DNA from: Chloroflexota bacterium
GTDB lineage: Bacteria; Chloroflexota; Anaerolineae; Caldilineales; Caldilineaceae
Reading direction: 5' to 3'
Assembly: GCA_003577005.1 (NCBI GenBank)
Contig: QEUW01000440.1
Location: 1-11,283, forward strand
Length of the DNA stretch: 11,283 nt
Of the stretch, positions 1-6,532 are shown in pieces (the stretch's first letter is position 1; each line of letters opens with the position of its first letter). The notes below the pieces were generated by a model that did not search any database, was not told the DNA's origin, and saw nothing but the letters and a program-made list of their open reading frames with translations. The translations under genes and the position numbers were made by a program.

Positions 1-638
1 ACCGGCAGCCGCTCGCGGATAAAGGTTTTGACATCGCCGATGGTCAGCGGCTCTCCATCGCTGCGGACCACCACCTCGTTGCGCACGCTGTGTCCCTGGA
101 TAAACTCCTGCACCTCGCCCATGACAATGCACGTGAGACGGCCGGCCTCGCGTAGCCGCGCAATTTCCTGATCGTCCTTGGTCTCGCGCGCCAGCGCAAA
201 GAGCGAATCCTCATATTCCCCCACCAACTCGGTGTCGATGAGCGAATCTTGCAGATGGTTGAAGAGCGTAAAGGCAGCCCCGGCATCCATACGGCCATAG
301 ATCCCAATCCGGCCGCGCAATTCGTGGTCGCGAATCACCCGGCGCAGATAGTCCACCTGGGCGGCGAGCCGGTTGCCATTGTTTTCCTTGAGTAGTTCGT
401 AGAGATTGTAGAGCTGGTCGCGGTCCACCAGCGCCAGCCCGGTCGCAGCGGCGTCGTCGCGCTCCATCGAGCCGTGGATCAGCGTGAGCGGAGCGCCCCG
501 GCGCTTGAACAGGAGCGCACGCTCCAGCGGGGCGCCGCCTGTGAGATAATTCATCACTGGGTTACCACTGGCGTCCCCCAAAACGAGCAGACCATCTAGA
601 TTGCGGTCGGCCATAAGGCGGTCGAGGTCGGATTTCAT
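1..638 (-). CDS. M24 family metallopeptidase (Xaa-Pro aminopeptidase/creatinase-like), N-terminal part, cut by window edge
   Basis: Reading the minus strand from the ATG at 638-636 gives an uninterrupted frame of 212 codons to the window edge. A Shine-Dalgarno TAAGGAG (complement of 644-650) lies 5 bases before the ATG. The product begins MKSDLDRLMADRNLDGLLVL and has NYLTG at residues 30-34, the pattern of a creatinase N-terminal domain (about residues 1-150) as in aminopeptidase P and prolidase. Residues 151-166 (RETKDDQEIARLREAG) match the linker and first helix of the M24 pita-bread catalytic domain. The metal ligands (two Asp, His, two Glu) would lie beyond the window, so activity cannot be judged. 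Family knowledge: these are cytosolic enzymes cleaving X-Pro bonds, while some relatives hydrolyse creatine or other C-N bonds. The gene is divergent from the amidase at 872 and has its own candidate promoter. The family call is firm; substrate is unknown. Confidence 0.88.
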   Translation of the reverse strand, partial: MKSDLDRLMADRNLDGLLVLGDASGNPVMNYLTGGAPLERALLFKRRGAPLTLIHGSMERDDAAATGLALVDRDQLYNLYELLKENNGNRLAAQVDYLRRVIRDHELRGRIGIYGRMDAGAAFTLFNHLQDSLIDTELVGEYEDSLFALARETKDDQEIARLREAGRLTCIVMGEVQEFIQGHSVRNEVVVRSDGEPLTIGDVKTFIRERLP

Positions 639-674
639 AGTAGCTCCTTAAAATGTCGACTGGCAGTTTGTCAG

Positions 675-704
675 AGTATGAACTCGAACCGGCGCTTCTG
701 TCAA
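675..704 (-). promoter_or_regulatory. Candidate sigma-70 promoter for the M24 peptidase gene
   Basis: On the minus strand there is a perfect TTGACA (complement of 699-704), an 18-base spacer and CATACT (complement of 675-680, 4 of 6 matches to TATAAT). This lies about 40 bases before the ATG at 638 and is back to back with the amidase promoter. The -35 box is strong and the -10 box weak. Confidence 0.45.
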
Positions 705-785
705 TCTGCATGCTATGCGAGTAGCAATTGCGGTTCTCACCTCTTTCCCCGACTTTTGAGAAGCCTCGAAGACCGTAAGGGTTGC

Positions 786-815
786 TTGACAAGATGCTCG
801 CCCGCTGAGTATAGT
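786..815 (+). promoter_or_regulatory. Candidate sigma-70 promoter for the amidase gene
   Basis: TTGACA at 786-791 and TATAGT at 810-815 are separated by 18 bases. Transcription would start near 822, leaving a leader of about 50 bases before the GTG at 872. The perfect -35 box and a 5 of 6 -10 box make this one of the two best promoters in the window. Confidence 0.6.
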
Positions 816-871
816 TCAGCCAACCCGACCGCCAATTCACCTGCCCAAACACAGTTGCAAGGAGCACACTC

Positions 872-1795
872 GTGAGCACCCACCACTTTGAGCCAACCCA
901 TTACTTTAGTGCCATCGGTTCGCATGAACCCGTCCTGCATATCCAACCGGGTGACACCGTCGTCACCACCACCGTCGATGCGCGCGGCCAGGACGCCAGC
1001 GGCCAGCAGGTTACCCGCCCCGGCAACCCCATGACCGGCCCCTTCTACATCGAAGGCGCCGAGCCGGGAGATACGCTGGTCGTCCATCTGGACAAGCTCC
1101 TGCCCAACCGCGCCTACGGCTGGACGCGGACAATGGTGGCGCCCAATGTAGTCGATCCTGCGTATGTGCCGCACCTGCCCTGGCCGGCGCCCGAAAGCAA
1201 CGGGCTGGCAAAGTGGCATGTGGATACGCAGGCGTGGACGGCGAGCCTTACCGATCCAGCCGACACCAAACTCGGCCAGCTCACCCTGCCGCTCAACCCC
1301 ATGGTTGGCTGTTTTGGCGTGGCGCCTGCCGGGGGCCAGGCGATTTCCACGGCGACCTCTGCCGAGCACGGCGGCAACATGGATTACAACGGCTTTGTCC
1401 AGGGAGTGACAGTCTATTTTCCCGTCTTTGCGCCCGGTGCGCTCTTTCACATCGGCGACGGCCATGCCACCCAGGGCGATGGCGAGATCGTCGGCACGGG
1501 CATCGAGATTTCGTTCGACGTGGAGTTCACCGTGGACTTGCGCAAGGGCAAGCGAAGCTATTGGCCGCGCGGCGAAAACGCCGAGTACATCTTCACCTGT
1601 GGCAATGCCCGCCCGCTCGACCAGTGTGTCCAGCACGCCACCACCGAGATGATCCGCTGGCTGCAAGAGGAGTATGGTCTCGATGCCACCGGTGCTCATC
1701 TGCTCATGGGTCAGGTAGTGCAATATGACCTGGGCAACATCTTTGACCCGGCCTATACGATGGTCTGCAAAATGCCGAAGCGGTGGATTGGGTAG
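872..1795 (+). CDS. Acetamidase/formamidase family protein (FmdA/AmdA fold)
   Basis: The 307-residue product is about the usual length for this family, whose members hydrolyse formamide, acetamide or related short amides to ammonia and the acid in the cytosol. It starts at GTG 872 behind AAGGAG (859-864) with 7 bases of spacing. Recognisable blocks are the beta-rich N-terminal part with HIQPGDTV and GPFYIEGAEPGDTL, and a central G-N-M-D segment at residues 168-171. The family signature G-D-G-H-A-T-Q-G-D-G-E follows at residues 195-205, with acidic and His residues expected to sit at the metal and active site. The gene is monocistronic by position: a hairpin and a repeat element follow it, and the divergent neighbour is a peptidase. 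This fits scavenging of amide nitrogen, but substrate cannot be read from sequence; many members are uncharacterised. Confidence 0.9.
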   Translation: MSTHHFEPTHYFSAIGSHEPVLHIQPGDTVVTTTVDARGQDASGQQVTRPGNPMTGPFYIEGAEPGDTLVVHLDKLLPNRAYGWTRTMVAPNVVDPAYVPHLPWPAPESNGLAKWHVDTQAWTASLTDPADTKLGQLTLPLNPMVGCFGVAPAGGQAISTATSAEHGGNMDYNGFVQGVTVYFPVFAPGALFHIGDGHATQGDGEIVGTGIEISFDVEFTVDLRKGKRSYWPRGENAEYIFTCGNARPLDQCVQHATTEMIRWLQEEYGLDATGAHLLMGQVVQYDLGNIFDPAYTMVCKMPKRWIG

Positions 1796-1838
1796 GCGTT
1801 GAACGCCCACACGAGACTGATGAAGATTTACAATTGAC

Positions 1839-1892
1839 GGCCGCGGAGTTCGCGCCCAGAGAGGGCTCCCGCCACATGCGAACTCCGGGGCC
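1839..1892. repeat. Inverted repeat / hairpin downstream of the amidase gene
   Basis: GGCCGCGGAGTTCGC at 1839-1853 pairs with GCGAACTCCGGGGCC at 1878-1892, giving 14 of 15 base pairs. The 24-base loop has a short internal stem (GCCC/GGGC). It lies 43 bases past the amidase stop. There is no T-run after it, so a simple intrinsic terminator is unlikely. It may stabilise the mRNA end or be a dispersed repeat. Confidence 0.6.
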
Positions 1893-1924
1893 ATTCTAGT
1901 GCGATGCGCTGTCTACAGGACGCC

Positions 1925-2063
1925 TCTGGCTAGTACGACAACGAGACTTTGACGATCGCAAAGACCTCCGGGAGGTGACCACCAACTGTCTAGTCGACGA
2001 AGTTGATTCTGGTCACCTCCCGGAGGTCGGGTTGCGTGGAGTCTCATTGTCGTACTAGCCAGA
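1925..2063. repeat. 139-bp MITE-like element with long terminal inverted repeats
   Basis: The 24-base ends (1925-1948 and 2040-2063, beginning TCTGGCTAGTACGACAA) are inverted repeats with one mismatch, a C-A at 1942/2046. Inside them a second, perfect 18-base inverted repeat (1963-1980, GACCTCCGGGAGGTGACC, against 2011-2028) encloses a 30-base loop. The inner arm contains its own near-palindrome ACCTCCGGGAGGT. There is no coding capacity and I see no clear target-site duplication. The size and terminal repeats suggest a non-autonomous transposon or a dispersed palindromic repeat. The whole element could fold as a long interrupted hairpin if transcribed. Confidence 0.7.
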
Positions 2064-2094
2064 TCTCCAAAAACCTGGCGCCCTCGAAAGTCTA

Positions 2095-2123
2095 TTGACA
2101 AACCAGACTCTTCCTCATACAAT
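2095..2123 (+). promoter_or_regulatory. Near-consensus sigma-70 promoter of the DinB-lacI transcript
   Basis: TTGACA at 2095-2100, a 17-base spacer and TACAAT at 2118-2123 give 11 of 12 consensus bases at ideal spacing. Transcription would start near 2130, inside the first palindromic operator, leaving a leader of about 75 bases before the ATG at 2205. Such a strong promoter overlapped by operators is the classic layout for repression. Confidence 0.75.
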
Positions 2124-2147
2124 ATGAACGTTCATATGAACGTTCAT
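2123..2147. promoter_or_regulatory. Two abutting palindromic operators overlapping the transcription start
   Basis: The 12-base palindrome ATGAACGTTCAT occurs twice without a gap, at 2124-2135 and 2136-2147. The first extends to a 14-base perfect palindrome (2123-2136), and the pair is itself a perfect 24-base palindrome. Centres are 12 bases apart, about one helical turn. The block begins at the last base of the -10 box, so a bound protein would occlude RNA polymerase. The central CG flanked by TGA and TCA resembles LacI-family operators (compare the symmetric lac core TGAGCGCTCA). The LacI-type gene at 2744 is the obvious candidate binder; a TetR-type repressor encoded elsewhere is the alternative. 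Confidence 0.72.
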
Positions 2148-2204
2148 GTGAATTTCCAGACGGTTCGAGTCCTTTTGAAAGTCCACTACTTTCAAGGAGC
2201 AACC

Positions 2205-2702
2205 ATGGATATTCTTGACCACTATCTTGGGTATGAGGCGTGGACCCTCCGGCACTTCATCACCCGCTGTCACGAAGTGGCCCCCACTCAGTTGCATCAG
2301 CCGTTCGACATCGGTCATGGCACGTTGCATGAGACCATCGTCCATATCATCCGCAATTTAGAGATCTGGACGGATTTGATGCGTGAACAGCCCGTGCGCC
2401 AGCTTCCGCCCCTGCCAGCTACCGTCGAAGACTATCTGCAGCGCTTCGATCCAGCCATGGCTGATTTTGCGGACTGTGCGCGTGCGCTCGTCGCCGAGGA
2501 GCGCCTGGGAGCTACTTATCTGGATGTGTTAGACACCCCCCCTACGCCAAAAACCTTTGGCGGCACGATCTTACATGTGTTGACCCATACGACCGTGCAT
2601 CGCTGGGAAATACAACACATGTTACAGCGACTCGGACTGGACGATCTGATGGAAGGGGATGCGCTGAGTTGGGAGAGGCGTGTACGCCAGCACGCCTTAT
2701 AA
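2205..2702 (+). CDS. DinB-family (DinB/YfiT-like four-helix) protein
   Basis: The 165-residue product starts at ATG 2205 behind AAGGAG (2194-2199, 5-base spacing). The in-frame ATGs at 2124 and 2136 lie within the operators and are rejected as starts. It has the DinB-like layout of a helical bundle with a metal site formed by three His. H47 lies in the second helix (ETIVHIIRNLEIW), and H128 and H132 form the HxxxH of THTTVHRWEI. Length is typical for the family. Members include bacillithiol/mycothiol-dependent transferases and many proteins of unknown function, and the name comes from a damage-inducible Bacillus gene. The reaction here cannot be assigned. It is first in a likely two-gene unit with the LacI regulator and is driven by a strong, apparently repressible promoter. 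The stop at 2700-2702 lies 41 bases before the preferred start of the regulator. Confidence 0.85.
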   Translation: MDILDHYLGYEAWTLRHFITRCHEVAPTQLHQPFDIGHGTLHETIVHIIRNLEIWTDLMREQPVRQLPPLPATVEDYLQRFDPAMADFADCARALVAEERLGATYLDVLDTPPTPKTFGGTILHVLTHTTVHRWEIQHMLQRLGLDDLMEGDALSWERRVRQHAL

Positions 2703-2743
2703 ACAAGCCCTGCTGCAATTTCCAAATGGACTGTTGGGCTCGC

Positions 2744-3796
2744 ATGTCCTCGACTGAAACGAACACAAAGGACGGTGCGCCCCTCAAGGCGCCCACCATG
2801 AAAGATGTGGCGGAACGGGCCGGTGTTTCGGCTCAGACGGTCTCCGCCGTCATCAATGGCGATATGCGGATCAGCGCCGAAACCAGCGAGCGCGTGCGGG
2901 CGGCGATCAAGGCGCTGGGCTATCGCCCCTATTCAGTGGCGCGCAGCCTGCGCACCCGCCGGACCAAGACCATTGCCCTGGTGGTGTCGGACATTGCCAA
3001 CCCGGTCTTTGCCACCATGGCCAGCACCGCCGAGGATCACGCGCACCGGCACGGCTACAGCATGGTGGTCTATAACACACGCGATGACCCCGAACGCGAG
3101 CAGAGTTACATCCGCACCGCCACGGACCGGTGGGTCGATGGCGTTCTCTTTGTCGCCACGCAAGACCGTGTGACGAGCCTCAATACCTTACAATCGGTAG
3201 GGATTCCAGCGGTTGCCATCGATCGTATCCCGCAAGATTACACCGGCCCGTCGGTGACGCTGGACAATGTGGCGGCGGGGCGCATGGCCGCCGAACATTT
3301 GTTGGACCTGGGCCACGTGCATATTGCTCACATCGCCGGCCCTCTGGCGTTGCGGCTGGCTCGCGAACGGCTAGAGGGTTTTCGCACAACGGTGGAATCC
3401 TCCCAACAACCGTGTACCCTCCATACCACAAGCGCCAGTGATTGGGAGTGTGAATCAGGGTACCAAGCGATGCAAACGCTATTACGGCAAGCGCCCAACC
3501 TGACGGCTGTCTTTGCCGCCAATGACCGTATGGCGATTGGAGCAATGCAGGCGGCTCATCAAGCGGGACGCCGGATTCCCGACGATATCTCCTTTGTTGG
3601 CCTGGATGATATTGAAGTCGCGGCCTATCAAATCCCCCCGTTGACGACCATCCGCCAGTCGTTCTCGGAACTGGCGCAGCTGGGCGTACAGCGGTTGCTG
3701 GATATTTTAGAGGGAAGGGAGGTGGAGCCGGCACAAATTGTTATTGCGCCCACGCTCATCGAACGGGCATCCACGGTGCGGCGCCGGTTTAAATAA
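2744..3796 (+). CDS. LacI/GalR-family transcriptional repressor
   Basis: From ATG 2744 the product is 350 residues, close to family length. The frame is open further upstream to 2669, overlapping the DinB gene, and another ATG lies at 2798 directly before the helix-turn-helix. None has a good Shine-Dalgarno sequence, so the exact start is uncertain. Residues 19-38 (MKDVAERAGVSAQTVSAVIN) are the LacI helix-turn-helix. SVARSLRT at 64-71 is the hinge helix, with L69 as the minor-groove leucine. From about residue 75 a periplasmic-binding-protein-like sensor domain follows (TIALVVSDIANPVF, then FAANDRMAIGAMQAA and DDISFVGLDDIEVA), so it should respond to a sugar or derivative. It sits just before the ABC importer operon, which it probably regulates, and downstream of an operator that fits its family. 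Ligand unknown. Confidence 0.9.
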   Translation: MSSTETNTKDGAPLKAPTMKDVAERAGVSAQTVSAVINGDMRISAETSERVRAAIKALGYRPYSVARSLRTRRTKTIALVVSDIANPVFATMASTAEDHAHRHGYSMVVYNTRDDPEREQSYIRTATDRWVDGVLFVATQDRVTSLNTLQSVGIPAVAIDRIPQDYTGPSVTLDNVAAGRMAAEHLLDLGHVHIAHIAGPLALRLARERLEGFRTTVESSQQPCTLHTTSASDWECESGYQAMQTLLRQAPNLTAVFAANDRMAIGAMQAAHQAGRRIPDDISFVGLDDIEVAAYQIPPLTTIRQSFSELAQLGVQRLLDILEGREVEPAQIVIAPTLIERASTVRRRFK

Positions 3797-3944
3797 GCAG
3801 GCGCTCGCCAACAGAAGCTTCCTACCTGGTACACTTCGCTCGTTTGAAGAGCCGTTTGAACTTCTGCCCGGCCGCTGTACAAGGGGTCTGGCCGGGAATA
3901 AATTGGCATTTCAAGCCACTGTTTAGGAAAGAAGGAGGAACCAC
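3797..3944 (+). promoter_or_regulatory. Leader region of the ABC operon, with a hairpin and only a weak promoter candidate
   Basis: This gap lacks the ATGAACGTTCAT operator seen upstream of the DinB gene. CCCGGCC (3867-3873) and GGCCGGG (3890-3896) form a 7-bp stem with a 16-base loop and no following T-run. CGTTTGAA is repeated directly at 3841-3848 and 3853-3860. TTGAAC (3856-3861), 16 bases, then TACAAG (3878-3883) is the best promoter-like pair, with 4 of 6 matches at each box, so it is weak evidence. The ribosome binding site AAGGAGG is at 3932-3938. Confidence 0.3.
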
Positions 3945-5291
3945 ATGTCAGTGCAGAAGCTCTCGCGCCGTGACTTTTTGCGCATCGGCGCCGCAACTGG
4001 GGTAGGTCTGGCTGTTGTCGCCTGTGCGCCGCCTGCAGCCGCACCCCAAGGCGGCAGCGCACCGGCTGCTGAAGGTGGCGGCAGCGCCGGCCCGTACCAG
4101 GGCAAATTTGTCATCATGAGCGCCGGCAACCCCGACCAAAACGAGCCGCTCATCAACGCCATCCAGGAGGCCAATCCCGGCGTCGAGGTCGAATGGCGCG
4201 GGTTGACCAGCGAACGCTATACCGAACTCTTTGCCGCGGCCGAGGTGGCCGGCGACCAGATCGACATCATGGACCTCAACGGCCAGGACCTGCGCCGCTA
4301 CGCCGTCGGTGGCCGGCTGGTGGACCTCTCCGATTTGGACTACAAAGACCGCTTCCGCGAAGTCGGTCTCAGGACGTATACTATCAGCGGCAAGCTGTGG
4401 GCGTTGCCGCGCGGCGGCATCAGCGGGTTCCCCTTCCTTTACAACAAGCAGATCCTCGATACCATCGGCGCCAGCAAAGAGCCGGAGACCTACGCTGAGG
4501 TGCTGGAGATGAGTTCGGCGGTCAAAGATGCCGGCTATGCACCCTTCGTCCACGCCGGCAAGAATATCTATCTGTGGCCGGTGTGGCAATTCTTCGCCTT
4601 TGCCCAGACATCGGGCAACGAGCCGGTGGAAAAGACCTACCAGATCCTGACCGGCGACGCCAAATTCACCGACCCCGAAAGCGTGGCCGCACTGGAGATT
4701 CTGGGCAAGTACGCCAGCGACGGCATGTTTATCGACGGCGTCAACAGCCTGGACAGCGATGGCGCCTGGATCGCCTTCTCGCAGGGCAAGGCAGCCTTCT
4801 GGTACGAACACTCCTGGCGCGTCGGCCTCTACCGCAGCGGCGACTATCCGGAGCTTGACCTCAGCCTGATCCCGCCCCTGCGCTCGGTGGAGGACCCCAA
4901 CATTGTCCGCATGTTGCCCGGTGGCACCGGCTCTGCCACCGGCATCTATGCCAGAATTGCCCCCGAACGGCTCGACCTGGCCCACAGCATCCTCGATCTC
5001 ATGACCAGCGACCAGTGGGTCAAGTGGGCCAACGACCTCAACAAGGACCCGGTCTCCACCAATGCCAATGTCCAGGCCAGCGATGACGAACTGGCGGTCA
5101 AATACGCCACCGAGTGCGCCGACAACCAGTTCACCTATCTGGACTGGTACTGGCCACCCGAGATCACGCGCGCTTTCCAGGAAAACCAGCAGGCCATCGT
5201 CGCCGGCTCCAAGACGCCCGACCAGGCCGCCGAGGCTATCCAAAAAGTGCTGGATGAACTGTATCAGGATGGCTATCAGTTTGAGATGTGA
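3945..5291 (+). CDS. Carbohydrate ABC transporter substrate-binding lipoprotein (Tat-exported)
   Basis: The 448-residue product starts at ATG 3945, 6 bases after a strong AAGGAGG. The N-terminus carries a twin-arginine motif S-R-R-D-F-L-R (residues 7-13), a short hydrophobic stretch and a lipobox V-V-A-C with C27, so it should be exported folded and lipid-anchored. An Ala/Gly/Pro/Ser-rich linker runs to about residue 49. The mature part is a family 1-type extracellular solute-binding protein. It has a first beta strand GKFVIMSAG, then an SPB-like hinge segment (KLWALPRGG, FLYNKQILDTIG), a later FSQGKAAFWYEHSW block and PGGTGSATGIYA. The aromatic-rich C-terminal region (FTYLDWYWPPEI) is suitable for sugar stacking. 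It is the first gene of the importer, followed by two permeases. The cargo is a mono- or oligosaccharide or glycoside by family; it cannot be narrowed from sequence. Confidence 0.93.
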   Translation: MSVQKLSRRDFLRIGAATGVGLAVVACAPPAAAPQGGSAPAAEGGGSAGPYQGKFVIMSAGNPDQNEPLINAIQEANPGVEVEWRGLTSERYTELFAAAEVAGDQIDIMDLNGQDLRRYAVGGRLVDLSDLDYKDRFREVGLRTYTISGKLWALPRGGISGFPFLYNKQILDTIGASKEPETYAEVLEMSSAVKDAGYAPFVHAGKNIYLWPVWQFFAFAQTSGNEPVEKTYQILTGDAKFTDPESVAALEILGKYASDGMFIDGVNSLDSDGAWIAFSQGKAAFWYEHSWRVGLYRSGDYPELDLSLIPPLRSVEDPNIVRMLPGGTGSATGIYARIAPERLDLAHSILDLMTSDQWVKWANDLNKDPVSTNANVQASDDELAVKYATECADNQFTYLDWYWPPEITRAFQENQQAIVAGSKTPDQAAEAIQKVLDELYQDGYQFEM

Positions 5292-5300
5292 GTGGGGAGA

Positions 5301-5460
5301 TTGCACAGATGACACAGAGAGCGGGGCAGAAATCCGTGAATATCCTGAAAATCTGTGTTCTATTTTCATCGTGCTCGGTGAGCGCTGATCGTAATGCCTG
5401 CTCTCCATCCCCTCTGTGTCTCTCTGGCTTCTCTGTGACCTCTGTAAACCGCTTTTTTAT
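5301..5460. repeat. Degenerate CACAGAG-type intergenic inverted repeat (copy 1)
   Basis: The left part (5303-5330) reads in CACAGA/ACACAGAG units. The right part (5411-5449) reads the complement (CTCTGTGTC, CTCTGTGACC) and ends in GCTTTTTT (5451-5458). The middle holds ATCCGTGAATATCCTGAAAA-like sequence. The arms pair imperfectly. The same units and T-rich edge recur in the better preserved copy at 10779-10936. It separates the binding protein from the first permease and has no coding content. If transcribed it would fold into a long imperfect stem ahead of a T6 run, which could dampen read-through into the permeases. Confidence 0.55.
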
Positions 5461-5477
5461 CAGGTTGACGCGAAGGG

Positions 5478-6386
5478 GTGGCAAAGGTGTCGATTGCGAC
5501 TGCGGTTTCGGGTACGCGGCGGCGGCGGAATTTTGGGCCTTATCTGTGGGTATTGCCGGCGGTGCTAATTTACTTTGTCTTCAAGCTGGCGCCCATGATC
5601 GGCGGCGTCTATCTGGCGTTGCTCCAGTGGGACGGGATCGAGCCGGCCAAGTTTGTAGGCTTGCAGAATTTCCAGAGGATACTGGACGATGAGATCATCG
5701 GGCTGGCGCTGTGGAACAATGTCAAGTATGCCGTGGGCACGGTGATCGGCAAGACGGTGCTGGCGCTCTTTCTGGCCCTGTTGCTCCACCAGGCCTTGCG
5801 CGGGCGCAGTTTTTACCGGACGGCGCTCTTTCTGCCGGTGGTCATGTCCTTTGTGGTGGTGGGCATCCTCTGGGCGTGGCTTTATAATGCCCAATTTGGG
5901 CTGATCAACAGTTTGTTACGAGGGTTAGGACTGGAAGCGCTGATCCTCGACTGGCTCGGCGACACACGGGTGGCGCTCTGGTCGCTGATGGTGGTGGACA
6001 TCTGGAAGTGGTATGGCTTTCACATGGTCATCTTCCTGGCGGGGTTGCAGACCATCCCAGCCGAGCTCTATGAGGCGGCCCATATCGATGGCGCCACGCG
6101 CTGGCGGCAGTTTCTCCACATCACCTTGCCGCTGTTGCAGCCGGTGATGCTGGTAAATGTGACGCTCTCGCTCATGGGCGCCTTTAACGTCTTTGACATC
6201 CCCTATGTCATGACCGAGGGTGGGCCGGCCAACTCGACCATGGTGATGGCGCTCCACATCTATGTGCGAGGCTTCAAGTTCTACCGCTTTGGCTATTCAG
6301 CGGCCATGTCGTATGTACTGCTGACGCTGGTGACCATTCTGGCAGCTATCCAGATGCGGCTGATGTCGCGCGAGAGTGTTGACTGA
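5478..6386 (+). CDS. Carbohydrate ABC transporter permease, MalF/UgpA/LacF type
   Basis: This 302-residue inner-membrane subunit has about six hydrophobic helices: GPYLWVLPAVLIYFVFKLAP, AVGTVIGKTVLALFLALLL, FLPVVMSFVVVGILWAWLY, ALWSLMVVDIWKW, a helix around PVMLVNVTLSLMGAF, and a last one at YVLLTLVTILAAIQ. The cytoplasmic EAA loop, which docks the ATPase, is clear from E199 (EAAHIDGATRWRQFLHITLP). Both likely starts are GTG. 5478 gives MAKVS, echoing the MAKTS start of the partner permease. 5487 would sit 8 bases after AAGGGG (5473-5478) and has the better ribosome binding spacing, so the start is uncertain by three codons. It pairs with the permease at 7531 to form the channel fed by the lipoprotein at 3945. 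No ATPase gene is adjacent, so a shared MsiK/MalK-like subunit is expected. Confidence 0.92.
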   Translation: MAKVSIATAVSGTRRRRNFGPYLWVLPAVLIYFVFKLAPMIGGVYLALLQWDGIEPAKFVGLQNFQRILDDEIIGLALWNNVKYAVGTVIGKTVLALFLALLLHQALRGRSFYRTALFLPVVMSFVVVGILWAWLYNAQFGLINSLLRGLGLEALILDWLGDTRVALWSLMVVDIWKWYGFHMVIFLAGLQTIPAELYEAAHIDGATRWRQFLHITLPLLQPVMLVNVTLSLMGAFNVFDIPYVMTEGGPANSTMVMALHIYVRGFKFYRFGYSAAMSYVLLTLVTILAAIQMRLMSRESVD

Positions 6387-6404
6387 CAGTGAAGCAAAGA
6401 ATAG

Positions 6405-6476
6405 ACGTAGGTGCGGTTTCCATACCGCACGCCCCTGGTTGACGAAGCTCGTGCGGTATGGAAACCGCACCTACGT
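6405..6476. repeat. Perfect 27-bp inverted repeat with self-palindromic arms
   Basis: Bases 6405-6431 pair without a mismatch with 6450-6476, leaving an 18-base loop. Each arm contains GTGCGGT-TTCCAT-ACCGCAC, which can also fold on itself with 7 bp. The element begins 19 bases after the first permease's stop and lies 57 bases before the acetyltransferase start. There is no T-run. It may be a dispersed palindromic repeat, an mRNA-stabilising processing hairpin inside the operon, or a miniature mobile element. Confidence 0.75.
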
Positions 6477-6532
6477 TCTGTCGTCACCGATGGTGCGGGG
6501 AATGATGTACTTGCAGCTCGTGAGGGATCACA

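Larger units (their letters stand above)
1796..2204. other. Gene-free stretch with hairpin, MITE-like element, promoter and operators
   Basis: These 409 bases separate the amidase from the DinB gene and hold no convincing reading frame. In order they contain the hairpin at 1839-1892, the inverted-repeat element at 1925-2063, and the promoter with tandem palindromes at 2095-2147. The leader of the DinB gene follows, with its AAGGAG at 2194-2199. The apparent coding extension from ATG 2124 merely translates the palindromes. Confidence 0.7.

Noticed and set aside
737..1894. 385-codon minus-strand frame over the amidase
   Set aside because: It is the antisense shadow of the amidase gene, without a ribosome binding site or a recognisable family.
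2124..2204. Upstream extension of the DinB protein starting at ATG 2124
   Set aside because: The extension translates the tandem operator (Met-Asn-Val-His repeats) and lies at or before the predicted transcription start. ATG 2205 has a proper AAGGAG.
3841..3861. CGTTTGAA direct repeats as a second operator
   Set aside because: The units are short, not palindromic and unlike the ATGAACGTTCAT operator. Chance occurrence cannot be excluded.
3948..5408. 486-codon open frame on the minus strand
   Set aside because: It lies antisense to the clear sugar-binding lipoprotein gene. Its translation has no recognisable domain, and it arises from GC-rich third positions.
6379..6407. TTGACT at 6379-6384 as an internal promoter for the acetyltransferase
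   Set aside because: At 16-18 bases spacing the -10 position offers only about 3 of 6 matches, and the following inverted repeat would be in the leader. The evidence is too weak.
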